From NCBI GenBank assembly GCA_030704615.1, contig CM060732.1:17236001-17300000 (forward strand): a stretch of DNA of 64,000 nt, in the 5' to 3' direction. The notes under the pieces are model-generated. The model was not told the DNA's origin and did no database searches. It worked only from the letters and a program-made list of their open reading frames with translations. Below, one piece after another: positions 23,060-34,599 of this stretch (positions within the stretch are counted from its first letter, which is position 1; every line of letters starts with the position of its first letter). Source of the stretch: Takakia lepidozioides (Eukaryota; Streptophyta; Takakiopsida; Takakiales; Takakiaceae). The translations under genes and the position numbers were made by a program.

Positions 23060-26000
23060 CTGCTTCTGTTGGATCTCAGTTTGAATGGAATATTGCCTCA
23101 TTCCAGGAGTTTTGGGGTGCATTTCATTACACTGCAAAAAAAAAGTCTGATACAGCAAAATGCATTTGAAAATATCCATATGGAGGATTCCGTTTGCCCC
23201 ATCAATGATTTCTGGAATCCCTAAGAGGAGTTTGTGCAGCTCGTTCACGCTCAACGCCGGTGCATGAATAAAGTCATCAATAGTCACGTTCATCCTCAAA
23301 CTCTTCAGGTAAATGTAATACAGATGCTTGCACGGATAATACTTCGAACCCTTCTTTGCTTCCATCAACGAGAAGTCCGTACAGTTGCAAGTCGGCTCCA
23401 CTCCAATCGTAATTGTGTATACATCGTCGCGTACAGCCGAGCCGGCCGTTGCCATCCGATACACACGCCCAAGGCCGGGTGGGGGTACGTCCACGGAGCT
23501 CTGAATAGTGCAAGCCATCCCAAGAGCATTGGCAATCCGAGTCTCATTCAACTTGTTGGGAGGGTGTCGTCTCTTCACTCTTCCGAATCGCATTGTGGGA
23601 TGTGCAGAATTGTCCAATCCGTCTCTACTGGACCGAGCAGTATGCAATGGCTGGGTCTGAGGAACCGGAAATGCGTGGGCCGGGATGTCTGTGCGTTGCA
23701 CCATTCGAAATCCTGCTGCAGATAGAGCATCCGCCTCATTCTGAGAGAGGCTGCAACCCGGTGCAACAGGCCAGACGCCCGGAGGCTCCGGCATTCCCTG
23801 AATCCCGTACTTGGGCTTGCCAAACACACAGGTCATTATGTCGTGCCTACAGAACCAAAATGTCTGCGTTGTGGCGTGAGCAAATGTGGGAGTCAAAAAT
23901 CTGCCGCTGAAACAAGGTGCAGGTACAGCACCGTGTGGGTTCCTCCGAATCATCTCACCACAGCGTGCTCTCGTATCCACCCGGATGGCGCAACACTTCC
24001 CTCGAAATGCCGGCAATGTCCTCGCAATTCTCCACTGTGACTCCGACACTCTTGTCTCCACAATGGGAATGTTGTATTGCTTTACTACAGATGGCTCGTT
24101 ATGTTGCCGGGGCACGCGCCCTGTGCTCAAAGGAGATGGCGATCTTGAACGTGCAGGACTTCCGGTGCTCGACGAGACCTCCTCGGACAACATCACCGGA
24201 CCACGAGGGAGCGTGCGAATATTCTTGTCAGCTCGCCATGAATCCTCTTCTCCGCCAGGTGCCTCGTCAAGTCTTCGTCTCACTGGACGGGTATGAACAT
24301 CTCCTTCCAAATGTTGGCCTCTTCGCAGCAATGGCGTGTCCCGAAGGCCCTCTCGCAAGGCCGCCGCCCACTTCCGAGGATTCTTCGATCTGGAGGCAGT
24401 CCGCATCAGCATTTCCTGCCTGTCCGGCCCAAGCCCCACTTTTCCCTTTCAAGAACTCGTTGTACCTGCATTGCTGCATAATTGACCTCACAATGTCCTC
24501 CGTTGTGGCAGTGAGGATGTCCACCAGATGCGCCGCAGAGGAGGCACGCCAGGAAGAGTGCACTGATTCGGCCATGTTTGTCGTGGCATGTCGGTGTCGG
24601 AGTCGAGACACATTTCCTGCACAAGCACATGTTGAGGTTACAAGCAAGTTACAAATATGGCCAAGAATAATATCCAACGGGACGCGAATTCGTGCAACTC
24701 ACCTCCCGCATATAGTCGCCGAACTGGAGGAAACGATAATGCCACCATGCTAGCCAACTGACCATTGCTCCTTCGTCTGATTTCCTTACAGCACCTGACG
24801 ATGTCCACCAAGCCCGTATGCATGCAAACTGTGTCTCTGCATCATCCAAGGTGGGCGCGCTTCCACGCAAGGCACATGGAACGGTGCTCCTCTCTGAAAT
24901 CTGGCGCCACGAGCCTGGTTGTGTACTGCGAAAGGCTCTGCAGAAAGTGGAACCCACAAGATCTCTCCTTGCCTTCCATGGGAACATTGGGGTCTTGCCC
25001 GTACACCCTTCGGATGGCAGCCCAATTTGCTTGTGCGTTGTCCGCCATGAAACCACGGAAATTGGGAGGGGGCAATCCCGCCTTGGCCATCTGTCGTTTA
25101 TTATTCCCTGCCAAAGAAGCATCTCCGATTGTGTGTCCTCTCCTTTCATCTCACAAATAGCAATTGTCATTAGCATCCTGCAGTGGGTGTCGTAGACATG
25201 TGCACCCATTGTCACCCACTGGTGATTTGTAATTCGCTTGATATGGTCGAACATGACCCAACTGTTTGACAAGTTCCCACTCGTCATCCTGTCGACCAGT
25301 TCGACGCCACTGCCAGGTCCACACGTGGACATTTTGAATAAAACATCTGCCTCAGTCCCTTGTCCTGGAAACCTACTTCCATGAATGTAGTCATATCCAC
25401 ATCGTCGCTTCACCTCCAGAATGGAGTGCATATCCGAGCCACGCCCAATTTTCTGTTTGCATGAGACAATGTGGTTTCGGACATTCGGTGAACATACGTG
25501 GGACACCGACTCGAGCAATGCCTCCATTTCCTTCTCGTCGAGAGGAACTCTATCGAGCCGTCTTCCGACATAATTCTGGCCAATGCCATCTTATGGGCGG
25601 CTTGGAGCTGTATCTGTTTGGGTTTGGCACCCGGTCTCAACTTAACCTCCTCCTGAACGAGCTGCTCTGCTTCGTGGGCAGCCTCCCGCGAGTTCCCCCT
25701 CGCCAATTTGTGACAATGGGAACCAACGTGTATGCAAGCTCGGGTGAGGTCAGGGAAACGGTGCAACACATAGAACTGCTTGGCATTACAAACAGACATG
25801 CAGTGTGGTGGTTCTTTGCAATGCGCACACTTAAATGTGGAGTTCGGAACCTTCTCCTGAGCTCGAAATGGTTGGTGAGCTGTGCCTGTCCAATCGGTCT
25901 CGTTCCTGTGACCTCTGGATTTAAAGTGGAAGCAAGTTGGGGAGAAACACCGCAACGCGCCCGCACAAACAACGTAGCGCACCCGCACACCATCAAGCAT

Positions 26001-26803
26001 CTTCATGCTGGTGGTTTTGGTAACGCACCAAGGATGACCGTCATGTTTTCTATCCATATCTGTCAACATTCCGGACGCCCTCGAGTAGTCCGCCCGAGGA
26101 GGGAACTCAAAGAAGACATTACCGTCGACGTCGGCGGGAAGGCATGTAACCGATTTAATTGCGAACTTGCTGTAGTCCAGCCCGGCCAGCTCCGACCGGT
26201 GTCCCTCCAGGTGAAGCCCTCGCAGAATTTCTAGAATAGATCGAACTGCGGTGCTCGTGCTGGGAATATGACTCCCTCCTCCACTGACGTCCATTGAGGA
26301 CTTGCCTGATCTCCAGGACGACCTCGGAACTTCCATGACCTCGTCTGAGTCGGACAGGTTGTGAACAACCCGGTTCTCGGTCGTCTTCATGGATGGGTTC
26401 GGCTCTGGATTTATTTACTTCGTTGCGGACTTCTCTCTTTGAGGTACCCACTCTCTGATTCGCGGATTGTTTCGTGGAAGGCGCCAGGATAGACGGTGCA
26501 TTTGGCGGGCAAATGAAGTCCCCAACAGCCCTGTATATGACGCTGTCCGATGGTGGAACTCGCCATTCCCTGCCATCGCCGAAATCATCGTGGAGCACAA
26601 CAATACTCTCGACAAAAGGCCGTTTGAGTCCTTCCTTTCCTCCTCCAAAAAACCGACCCCGGTTTCAGGTGGTATCGAACGCACAGATATTTCTCCATCA
26701 CCCGGCAGGTGTCCCCCTCTGCACGGAAATGAAGCTCTATGCTCGTGAGGAGGGCAGTACACTGTAGCGCTCGGGTTTTCCGCCATGGGAGATGTGCACA
26801 CAA
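23060..26803 (-). pseudogene. Element A transposase (MULE-like; Cys/His finger, RNase H-like core, SWIM)
   Basis: Read on minus. 26803-26400: N-terminal region, poorly conserved. 26390-25410: acidic start, then HDGHPWCVTKTTSMK and Cys/His blocks RCFSPTCFHF, FKCAHCKEPPHC and ACIHVGSHCH, a WRKY/GCM1- or FLYWCH-like DNA-binding finger. 25527-24649 with 25114-24842: core with HVYDTHCRMLMTIAICEMKG (first Asp, about 25190) and NFRGFMADNAQANW (second Asp, about 25040). 24677-24267: NMAESVHSSWRASSA. 24439-23060: SWIM finger CNC, then PCKHLYYIYLKSL. Frameshifts lie near 25470, 25105 and 24660. The third acidic catalytic residue was not identified. The role would be excision and integration of family M. 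Confidence 0.75.
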
Positions 26804-26945
26804 GACTGCCAGGATGGCGTGCGGGGAAGCTCCCTGGTAGAAGGGGGTGCAGCGATGGGAATGAATGCGATGCCGATTTGTCCGAGCGACGAAGCCTGAT
26901 CCAAATCCAGGGAGCCAACTATCTCAAAAATCCACAGTCAGAGTG

Positions 26946-28430
26946 TTAATGAACCTTGTCTCCGGAATGCGGCCCCTCGTCTTTGCGCAATAACTGCCAA
27001 CGGTATGCAGTCAGAAAGTGGGGGGCCGTCCGGATGATGACGCTGAAGGGGATAAGCCGGCACCGTGCCGTCACATTACTACCCCCGAATGGAAATTCGG
27101 CACCCAACATCCAACAGAGGAAGCCCGGATGAAGTCGCCTCGGGCGCAGAGGCCGGAGTGTGTGCGACAGATAACATCTTCTGGATGGAGATTCGGCGCC
27201 GAATTTCCATCCGGTCCCCCAAAGGGAGTCGTGTCGGGGGGTCAGGCCGAAAACTGGACGCATAAAAACATCCCCAGATGGAAAAACGGCGCCGAATTTC
27301 CATCCGGGGCGATTCGGATGCAGTCGGGGAGGGGGGAGTGGCCTGCAGTTGGCTGTCACATTTCAACCCCCGGACGGAAATTTCGGCAACGAATATCGAA
27401 CAGGGGACGCCCGGATGAAGTCGCCTGGGGCACAGAGGCCGGCCAGTGTGCGACAGAGAACATCCCTGGACGGCCATTCGGCGCCGAATTTCCATCCGGG
27501 CCCCCCCAAAGGAAGTGTTGTCGGCGTGTCAGAGCGAAAACTGGCCGACATAAAAACCTCCACAGATGGGAAAACGGCGCCGAATTTCAATTCGGGCCGT
27601 TCCAATGAAGTCGGGGAGGGGGGAGGGTCGGAACCTGGCAGTCATATTTCAACCCCCGGGACGGAAATTCGGCACCGAATATCCAAACAGAGCGGCGGAG
27701 AGGCGGCACCTCTCCGACAGACATCCCCCGGAGGAGATTCGGGCGCCGAATTTCCATCCAGCAGGGGTAAGTGGAATCTCGGATGGATGAGATTCGGCGC
27801 CGAATTTCCATCCAGCAGGTAAGTCGGATCGGTGGGATATTCGGCGCCGAATTTCCATCCTGCAGGTAATTCGAGGATGATTTCGGCGCCGAATTCCATC
27901 CAGCAGGTAAGTCCCATATGGATATTCGGCGCCGAGCAGGTAATTCGAATCATGAATGGAAATTCGAATTTCCTAATCGGTGCGGAAATTTCCATCCTGC
28001 AGGTAATTCGAATCGTGGATGAATGGAAATTCGGCGCCGAATTTCCATCCAGCAGGTAAGTCGGATCGTGCCATATGGATATTCGGCGCCGAATTTCCAT
28101 CCTGCAGGTAATTCGAATCCGGCGCCGAATGCAGGTATCGGATCGGTGCCATCGGCGAATTTCCATCCTGCAGGTAATTCGAATCGTGGATGAATGGAAA
28201 TTCGGCGCCGAATTTCCATCCAGCAGGTAAGTCGGATCGGTGCCATATGGATATTCGGCGCCGAATTTCCATCCTGCAGGTAATTCGAATCGTGTGGAAT
28301 TCGGCGCCGAATTTCCATCCAGCAGCGGAATCGAATGAATTCGAATCCGGCGCCGAATTCCATCCAGCACGGATCATATGGATATTCGGCGCCGAATCAG
28401 GTGAATGGAAATTCAATTTCCATCCAGCAG
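26946..28430. repeat. GGCGCC array III in the divergent control region
   Basis: The array starts as a loose repeat of about 200 bp (27080-27740) and tightens to 60-70 bp units (27740-28430). Units share GAAATTCGGCGCCGAATTTC with either CATCCAGCAGGTAAGTCGGA or CATCCTGCAGGTAATTCGAA. Every core is a self-complementary ATTCGGCGCCGAAT. Open frames here simply translate the repeat (for example EIRRRIS) and are not genes. It lies between the 5' ends of the two genes. Confidence 0.9.
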
Positions 28431-28434
28431 GTAA

Positions 28435-28790
28435 TCGTTATGGATATTCGGCGCCGGATTTCCACTCGCCATTTATTTCAGAATTACCTTCGTGCCCCAT
28501 ATAAGAATTACCTTCGTGCAGGTAATTCGCATACAAGAATTACCTTTGTGCAGGTAATTTCCAGATGACAATTACCTTCCTGCAGGTAATTCCAATCGAT
28601 GTTTATTCCGTCCAGAATTACCTGCACAAAGGTAATTCTCATCTGGAAATTACCTGCATGAAGGTAATTCTTGTATGTGAATTACCTGCACGAAGGTAAT
28701 TCTTATATGGGAATTACCTGCACGGAGGTAATTCCTCGCTCAGAAATAAATGGCGAATCGAAATTCGGCGCCGAATATCCATATGGCACC
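28435..28790. repeat. Long palindrome in the control region of element A
   Basis: Two arms of roughly 140 bp or more are near-perfect reverse complements around position 28611. The motif CGCCATTTATTTC at 28467-28479 reappears reversed at 28743-28755, and the order of GAATTACCTTCGTGCAGG-type units and their spacers is mirrored. The flanking GGATATTCGGCGCC and GGTAAGTCGGATCGG elements are mirrored too, so the arms probably extend to 28435 and 28790. As single strand it would fold into a giant hairpin. Confidence 0.85.
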
Positions 28791-29660
28791 GATCCGACTT
28801 ACCTTTTGCGATTGGAAATTCGGCGCCCGCTTACCTGAAGGAAATTTGGCGGCCCTAATGGAAATTCGTTCCATTGAATTACCGCGCGGATGGAAATTCG
28901 GCGCCGGATTTCCATCCGCGCGCGCTTGAAGGAAATTATGAAATTCGGCGCCGGATTTCAATCCGAATTACCTGCGCGGCGCCGGTTTGCCGCACAATCG
29001 ATTTCCATCTGGCCTTCAAGGCCGGGCCGCTTTCCATCTTGCGCGGATGGAAATTCGGCGCCGGATTTCCATTCCGAATTACCCGCGGCGCGGATGGAAA
29101 TTCGGCGCCGGATATCCGGCGCCAATACCTGCTTGAAGGAAATTTGGTGCGGCGCCGGATTTCCATAAAGGCGGATGGAAATTCGGCGCCGGATTTCCAT
29201 CCGCGCGCATCCGAATTACCTGCTTGACGCAAATGGAAATTGTAAGCTGCCATGAAATTACACAAATTGCCGCATTTCATAGCATGGAAATTCTGAGGCG
29301 GGCGCTTAGGTTTTGCGCGCATCCCATTATTGCGCGCCTGCCTATGGAAATTCCATTCCGAATTACCTGCCGGCGCAGCGCGGGCCGCGCCGGATTTCCA
29401 TCCGCGCGTTACCTGCCTGGAAATTCGGCGCCGGATTTCCATCCGCGCGCATCCGGATTGGGAAGCCGCACCGCACGCGGATGGAAATTCGGCGCCGGTT
29501 AATGGAAATTTGCGGCATCAATTCCGAATTACCTGCTTTTTGCCATTTCCTCCGGCGGATGGAAATTCGGCGCCGGATTTCCATCCGCGCGCATCCGAAT
29601 TACCTGCCTACCTATGGAAATTCGGCGCCGGATTTCCATCCGCGCGCTTCCGAATTACCT
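28790..29660. repeat. GGCGCC array IV, right side of the control region
   Basis: Units read GGATGGAAATTCGGCGCCGG, then ATTTCCATCCGCGCGC and CATCCGAATTACCTGC. The palindrome is shifted to GGCGCCGGAT on one side compared with array III. This side is richer in GCGCGC. It fades before 29700, about 700 bp upstream of the first cargo exon I can support. Confidence 0.85.
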
Positions 29661-29699
29661 GCGTGAGGGAAATTCCGGGACTGTTTTCGTCTATTTTCT

Positions 29700-30414
29700 T
29701 CCGACATGGAGGGCTTCATCCGACATTTAATTGCGCAGTTGGGCAATAAATGTCGACGGCCGTCGCTTATTATTCGGGCTGGCGACGCATGGCTTCCTGG
29801 ACACGTACCCTAAATCTCATGCTATACTTGGCTTAACATGGTATTCCAGGCATGTACCCCAAAAAAGGAGATCTTTTTGGCTGGGACTTATGCCGCCTGA
29901 AGGGCGTGGCTCTCCTGAGAGAGACCTCAGATCCAGACCGCGCGGAAGTTGAAAGCTCTGTACTACGGACGACGGCCAATCTCTCGCATGGCCAAACTGA
30001 AGCTCCAGCAGGAGATTCCAGTGTCTTGCTCACAACCTGCGCCAACTGAAGCCGAGTACTCTCAGGCAAGCCACTTCTGCTTTCGGTTTGTTCGATTTCT
30101 TTTTTGCTTTCGCTTCGTTACCTCGCTTTGTTTCTGCATCTTCATCCTGGCTTTGCTTTATGAGTGAACTTTAGATAGTTGACTGAACCTTAGATTGTTT
30201 GCAATGCGTGTGCAAATCCGGCAGCTCTGGAGAAGGCTGCTTGTGCATGTCATTCTTAGGCAATGGTTGCATTTGTTTTTCATTGTTGTTGCATGGCTCT
30301 CCATACTTCCTAAACTTGTTATGTTTTCATTTTTGCTACATGATTGCTGCTATGGTGGTTGCGCTGCTGCTTTTTGCACCACTGTTGGTGTTTCACGATT
30401 TTTGTCAATCACAG
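29700..30414 (+). other. Leader region of the cargo gene, no supported exon
   Basis: Between the array and the first supported exon the sequence is ordinary and T-rich (30060-30410), consistent with a promoter, 5' untranslated region and first intron. ATG codons occur (for example 30199), but the frame there reads as a random hydrophobic string before the acceptor at 30413-30414. Confidence 0.35.
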
Positions 30415-31317
30415 AGTGACGACGAGCCCGGCACGCTGGTGGTATCATCGACAGCTCCAACTCATCGCATGTTTGAATCGCCCAACTTGGGGCGAGAGGG
30501 CAAACTTAAATCTTTTGTTGGTGGACGGGAGGACTTGCAACGAGATTACGATAGAGTAGGCATTGGGGAGGTTGGTGCAGGCGGCATGGCAGGTGAAGGG
30601 CGTGAGGACATGAGGACAGCAGATCCGGCAATGGAGGTTGTTCATGCACATGCAGTAGGGCCCGCCCACGCAAAGAAAAAGAAGAAAGCTAAGCACATGC
30701 AATCCCCGGCGAGAGAGCAGTCACGGGCTGCGGAGGGGGAGTGAGCAGTGCGCGCGAGGGTGTCAGTTCGCCTCAATCAAAGGTGGTCGTCCTGGAGGGC
30801 TCCCCTGTTGCTAGCCCTAGTAAGAAACAGAAAGCCCGTGAGAGGGCAAAAGAGAGGGCAAAAGAACAGACGAGACAGAATGCTAGCCAGGAGGAAAGAC
30901 AAAAGGCAGCTGAAGAGGCCCGGGGTGCCCAAATGACAGATGCCAATGTAAGCGAGGGACACACAGAGACGGTGGATCCCTACAAGACACCACAGAGAGG
31001 CAGTAGCACACCGGTTAGACCATCGCGGGCAAGTGCAGCCCCCGCAATTACCCATACGGTGGAGAGTGGAGGAGAGGAAAGAACACCTGAAAGAGCACGA
31101 TTGTGCAAGTTCGAGGTGAAGCCAGGGAGAGGGCAGTAGAGACGACGAGAGTGCTGGAGGTGGTTTCGCAGGTGGCTGACCCTGTTGAGGAGGACGACAT
31201 GGAGTTTCTGACCAGGATGACATTCTCCCGGACATCCCCAGGCCCCAAACCCGGAGCATACAGGCTGGATTTGGCGGTCTTGGTGGGCTGCCGGAAAACC
31301 CCTCTGCAGCAGACGTC

Positions 31318-31852
31318 ATGTCTGAGGCGGATATGAAGTTGGCCGCTGCCAAGATGTTGGAGGCAACCCACAGCAACATTGGCAGGGTGCTGGGGGGCAT
31401 GGTGTACCCGGCCAAGCTTCGAATTCCCCTTTGCCGCTTGGTGTCATTGCAGGTGGTGAGACCTGCCCTCCCAGGCGATATCGACAAGCTGAAATTCTCT
31501 TTCCGGGATGGATATCGAATGGGTCTGCCGCCTTTTACGTTTCCATTGAGAACGACCACGGAGCTTCCCGTGCCCACACTTCCGATGAGGTGGACAAATG
31601 GGGTCCCCATTGGCAAACGCGAAATGAGGAGTTCGAGAGATCGATTGCTAGTGATCCTCTTTTCCAGCACATGTCCGGTAAGATGTTCTACGTGTGGGAC
31701 GGCAATCATCGCCTCCTGGCATGGATGGAGCACATTGCCCAAGCCCACCCCAACGATCTCGATTGGCATTTCGCCGTCGATTGTGTTGTGCTGAAGGTTG
31801 CGGGGCCCAAAGATCGCAGTCTTCTCAAAGCTGCAATGGCCGACATCAACTC
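31318..31852 (+). pseudogene. ParB/sulfiredoxin-like domain of the cargo protein
   Basis: The segment begins KLRIPLCRLVSLQVVRPAL, continues DIDKLKFSFRDGYRMGLPPF, then after a one-base shift YVSIENDHG, and ends with MFYVWDGNHRLLAWMEHI (DGNHR at 31698-31712). This is the layout of the ParB N-terminal fold: a first strand with the position rule, a helix, then the DGxHR nucleotide-binding loop. In bacteria and phages such domains are often joined to DNA methylases. The exon ends in a GTAAGC donor (31853), phase 2, matching copy B. Confidence 0.7.
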
Positions 31853-33119
31853 GTAAGCTACAACCCCTCTCGCTTTTGGACTTTGAATTTGGAAGTCATT
31901 TCATTGCGAATCCTCATATATGATGAAAATTCCCATTTCAGTATTGTTTGATGGAAATGTGGCACTGCAGGGTGACTGAGAATGCCTTCATTGCCACCAA
32001 CTTGTCCCATATGCTCTTCCGAGTGAAGGATGTCGGGAAGCAGGGGGTGCAAGAGTTTGCCAATTCCCTCAGTGCCGACCTCCTGCAAGTCGGAGGCAAA
32101 GACAGAACCTGGTATAGGCTGAGCGTCGACGCCATGGTGGACTACATATTTCGGGTAAAGCTCCTGCAGTTTTGTTGAGCTAATTTGTCTCTCCTCCCCC
32201 AATAGAAGAAATTGTGTTGAGCAGGATCTCTAATCTTATGTGCGCTTTTCGACAGACGAAAATACAGCAGGATTTGGCACATGCGCGGAGGTTCTACATG
32301 GAGTCAGAGGAGAAGAATCCAACCCTCCCGGAACTCGAATCGTATGTCAAAGCTGCGGAGGTGAGGGCCCGCATAAAGTACAAGTCGCGGATGGTAAAGT
32401 ACGTGGCCATAGCTGATCCCGCCCTTGGTGCCGACTTTCTGGTGGAGGTGGGAAAGCACTACTCTCGCGCTCTGAAGCCCACGATGACATTGGAGAAGCT
32501 CCATCGTCTAGCCACATCCTGTGTGGATGCAACAGAAAAGGTGATACATTCTTAACCAAATTGTGGTGGCAACACTCCTTTTTGTGGTGTTTGGCGCTTA
32601 CGAATATGCTGGGTGGTTGGACAGACCCGGTGGCTCCAAATCTGGAATGGTTCCCAAAGTACAGGGACATGTGGAGCTTCCCCAAACCGGACAAACTCTC
32701 TGACCCCACATTCGACATGTGGATGAACCGCATGACATGGTGGTTTCAGGTACTTCCCCACGCTTCGTTTGGGGCTTGTACTCTAGTAGGGGGTGATTCA
32801 TTGTATTTTTTGAGGAAAGCGATCTGATGGACAATCTCCACAGGTGACGACGAATGCGCAAGAGCAGCTGGACACACAAGCACATCAGTTCAAGATGGAG
32901 ATATCTCCTGCAGCAGAGAGCCTACGTGACTATGTGACGAGGTACTTTCTGCTCTACAAAACCAACCTATTCTTTCGGGAGATAGCAGATGCTCGCCGGA
33001 GCCACGAGTTCACCGACCAGCCGAACGCGGACAAAGCAGCAATGCGCCTTCTGTACAGGTATACGCGCTGCCTTTCTTTCAAGTCCTGGCATTTCAGGAT
33101 GTTAGAGGCCTAAGTGGTG

Positions 33120-33965
33120 TTAGGGAAAATGGCGCCGAATTTCCAGTCAGGGCTCCGAAAATGGCAAAGTCCCTAGACTGGCTGGCCCGGAACTGGAAAT
33201 TCGGCGCCATTTTCCAGTTCCAGGCCCTATTGCCGTTCAGGGACTTAGCCATTTTCGGGCTAAGTCCCTAGTGGCTGGCCCGGAACTGGAAATTCGGCGC
33301 CGTTTTCCAGTTCTAGGCCCTATTGCCGTCCAGGGACTTAGCCATTTTCGGGCTAAGTCCCTAGACTGGCTGGCCCTGAAGTGGAAATTCGGCGCCATAT
33401 TCCAGTTCCAGGCCCTATTGCCGTCCAGGGACTTAGCCATTTTCGGTCTAAGTCCCTAGGGTGGCTGGCCCGGAACTGGAAATTCGGCGCCGTTTCCAGT
33501 TCTAGGCCCTATTGCCGTCCAGGGACTTAGCCATTTTCGGTCCCTAGACTGGCTGGCCCTGAAAATTCGGCGCCATATTCCAGTTCCAGGCCCTATTGCC
33601 GTCCAGGGACTTAGCCATTTCTAAGTCCCTAGGTGGCTGGCCCGGAACTGGAAATTCCAGTTCTAGGCCCTATTGCCGTCCAGGGACTTAGCCATTGGCT
33701 GGCTGGAAATTCGGCGCCTTCCAAGGCCCTATTGCCGTCCAGGGACTTAGCCATTTTCGGGTCCTGGCTGGCCCGAACTGGAAATTCGGCGCCGTTTCCA
33801 GTTCTAGGCCCTATTGCCGTCCAGGGACTTAGCCAAGTCCCTAGAAAAATTCGGCGCCCCAGTTCCAGGCCCCGTCAGGGACTTAGCCATTTTCGGGCTA
33901 AGTCCGGAAGTGGAAATTCGGCGCCATATTCCAGTTGTAGGCCCTATAGGTTAGCCATTTTCGGA
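33120..33965 (+). repeat. GGCGCC array V inside a cargo-gene intron
   Basis: The intron 33059-33991 is almost entirely tandem units of about 100 bp: GGAAATTCGGCGCCATTTTC, CAGTTCCAGGCCCTATTGCC, GTCCAGGGACTTAGCCATTT and a CTAAGTCCCTAG palindrome. About nine units, the later ones with deletions. It shares GGGACTTAGCCA with array II. Splice sites flanking it are intact (AG|GTATAC and GCAG|GTAC). Confidence 0.9.
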
Positions 33966-34599
33966 CCTCATTGGGTTTTTCATGAATGCAGGTACTGTAA
34001 GTTCTCGCTTTTGGAGAAAGGTCATCTGTCTTTCGAGCCACCATTCTTCCTGGCATGGAGGAACCCTGGGGCTGACTCCATGTACACTGACGATATTGTG
34101 AAGGAGTGGCATCTGGAACATTTGCGTGATTGCCCTTGGTATGTGGACCTTCCGCCCGGCTCGCTCGACCCATCCGAGTTTCAATTGAAGCTGGATGCTG
34201 AATTCCGACGAAACCGGGCTCCGCTGCCTCCGTTGGGTGCAAAAGAGGCAAAAGCGCTTGCGAACTCCAGGAAAGCGGCAGAGCTTGCTCAGGCAGGAAT
34301 TCAGAGAAATTGCATGAGAAGAGTAAAGGTCAAAGGAAAAGGACAAGGAAACAGGTGACTGCAGTAACACCCAAAAAGAAGAAAACCATCGGGGCATCGG
34401 AGGAGGCGCAGGAGGGGACCCAAGAGAGTGACTCCGACGCCGATTTTGTTCAAGGTCCTGCGACTGCTGTTGCTCCTACCCAGTCACCGGTCGTCCGGGT
34501 TCCCAAGTCAGTTCGGAGTGGGACTGGCTCTGCCAAGAAGTTGGCATTTGAGGGCGAGCCTACACGGCGGTATTCGGCGGTGACGTTTACGCACAGGCC

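Noticed and set aside
23917-24753. 278-codon plus-strand frame across the transposase
   Set aside because: The minus strand carries the SWIM finger and other conserved blocks here; the plus frame is a shadow.
25461-26234. 257-codon plus-strand frame
   Set aside because: Opposite the Cys/His finger of the transposase, whose spacing is conserved in copies B and C.
27018-29749. Many 70-240 codon frames in the control region, repeating phrases like EIRRRIS
   Set aside because: They are translations of the GGCGCC tandem units in all frames and both strands, with no independent signal.
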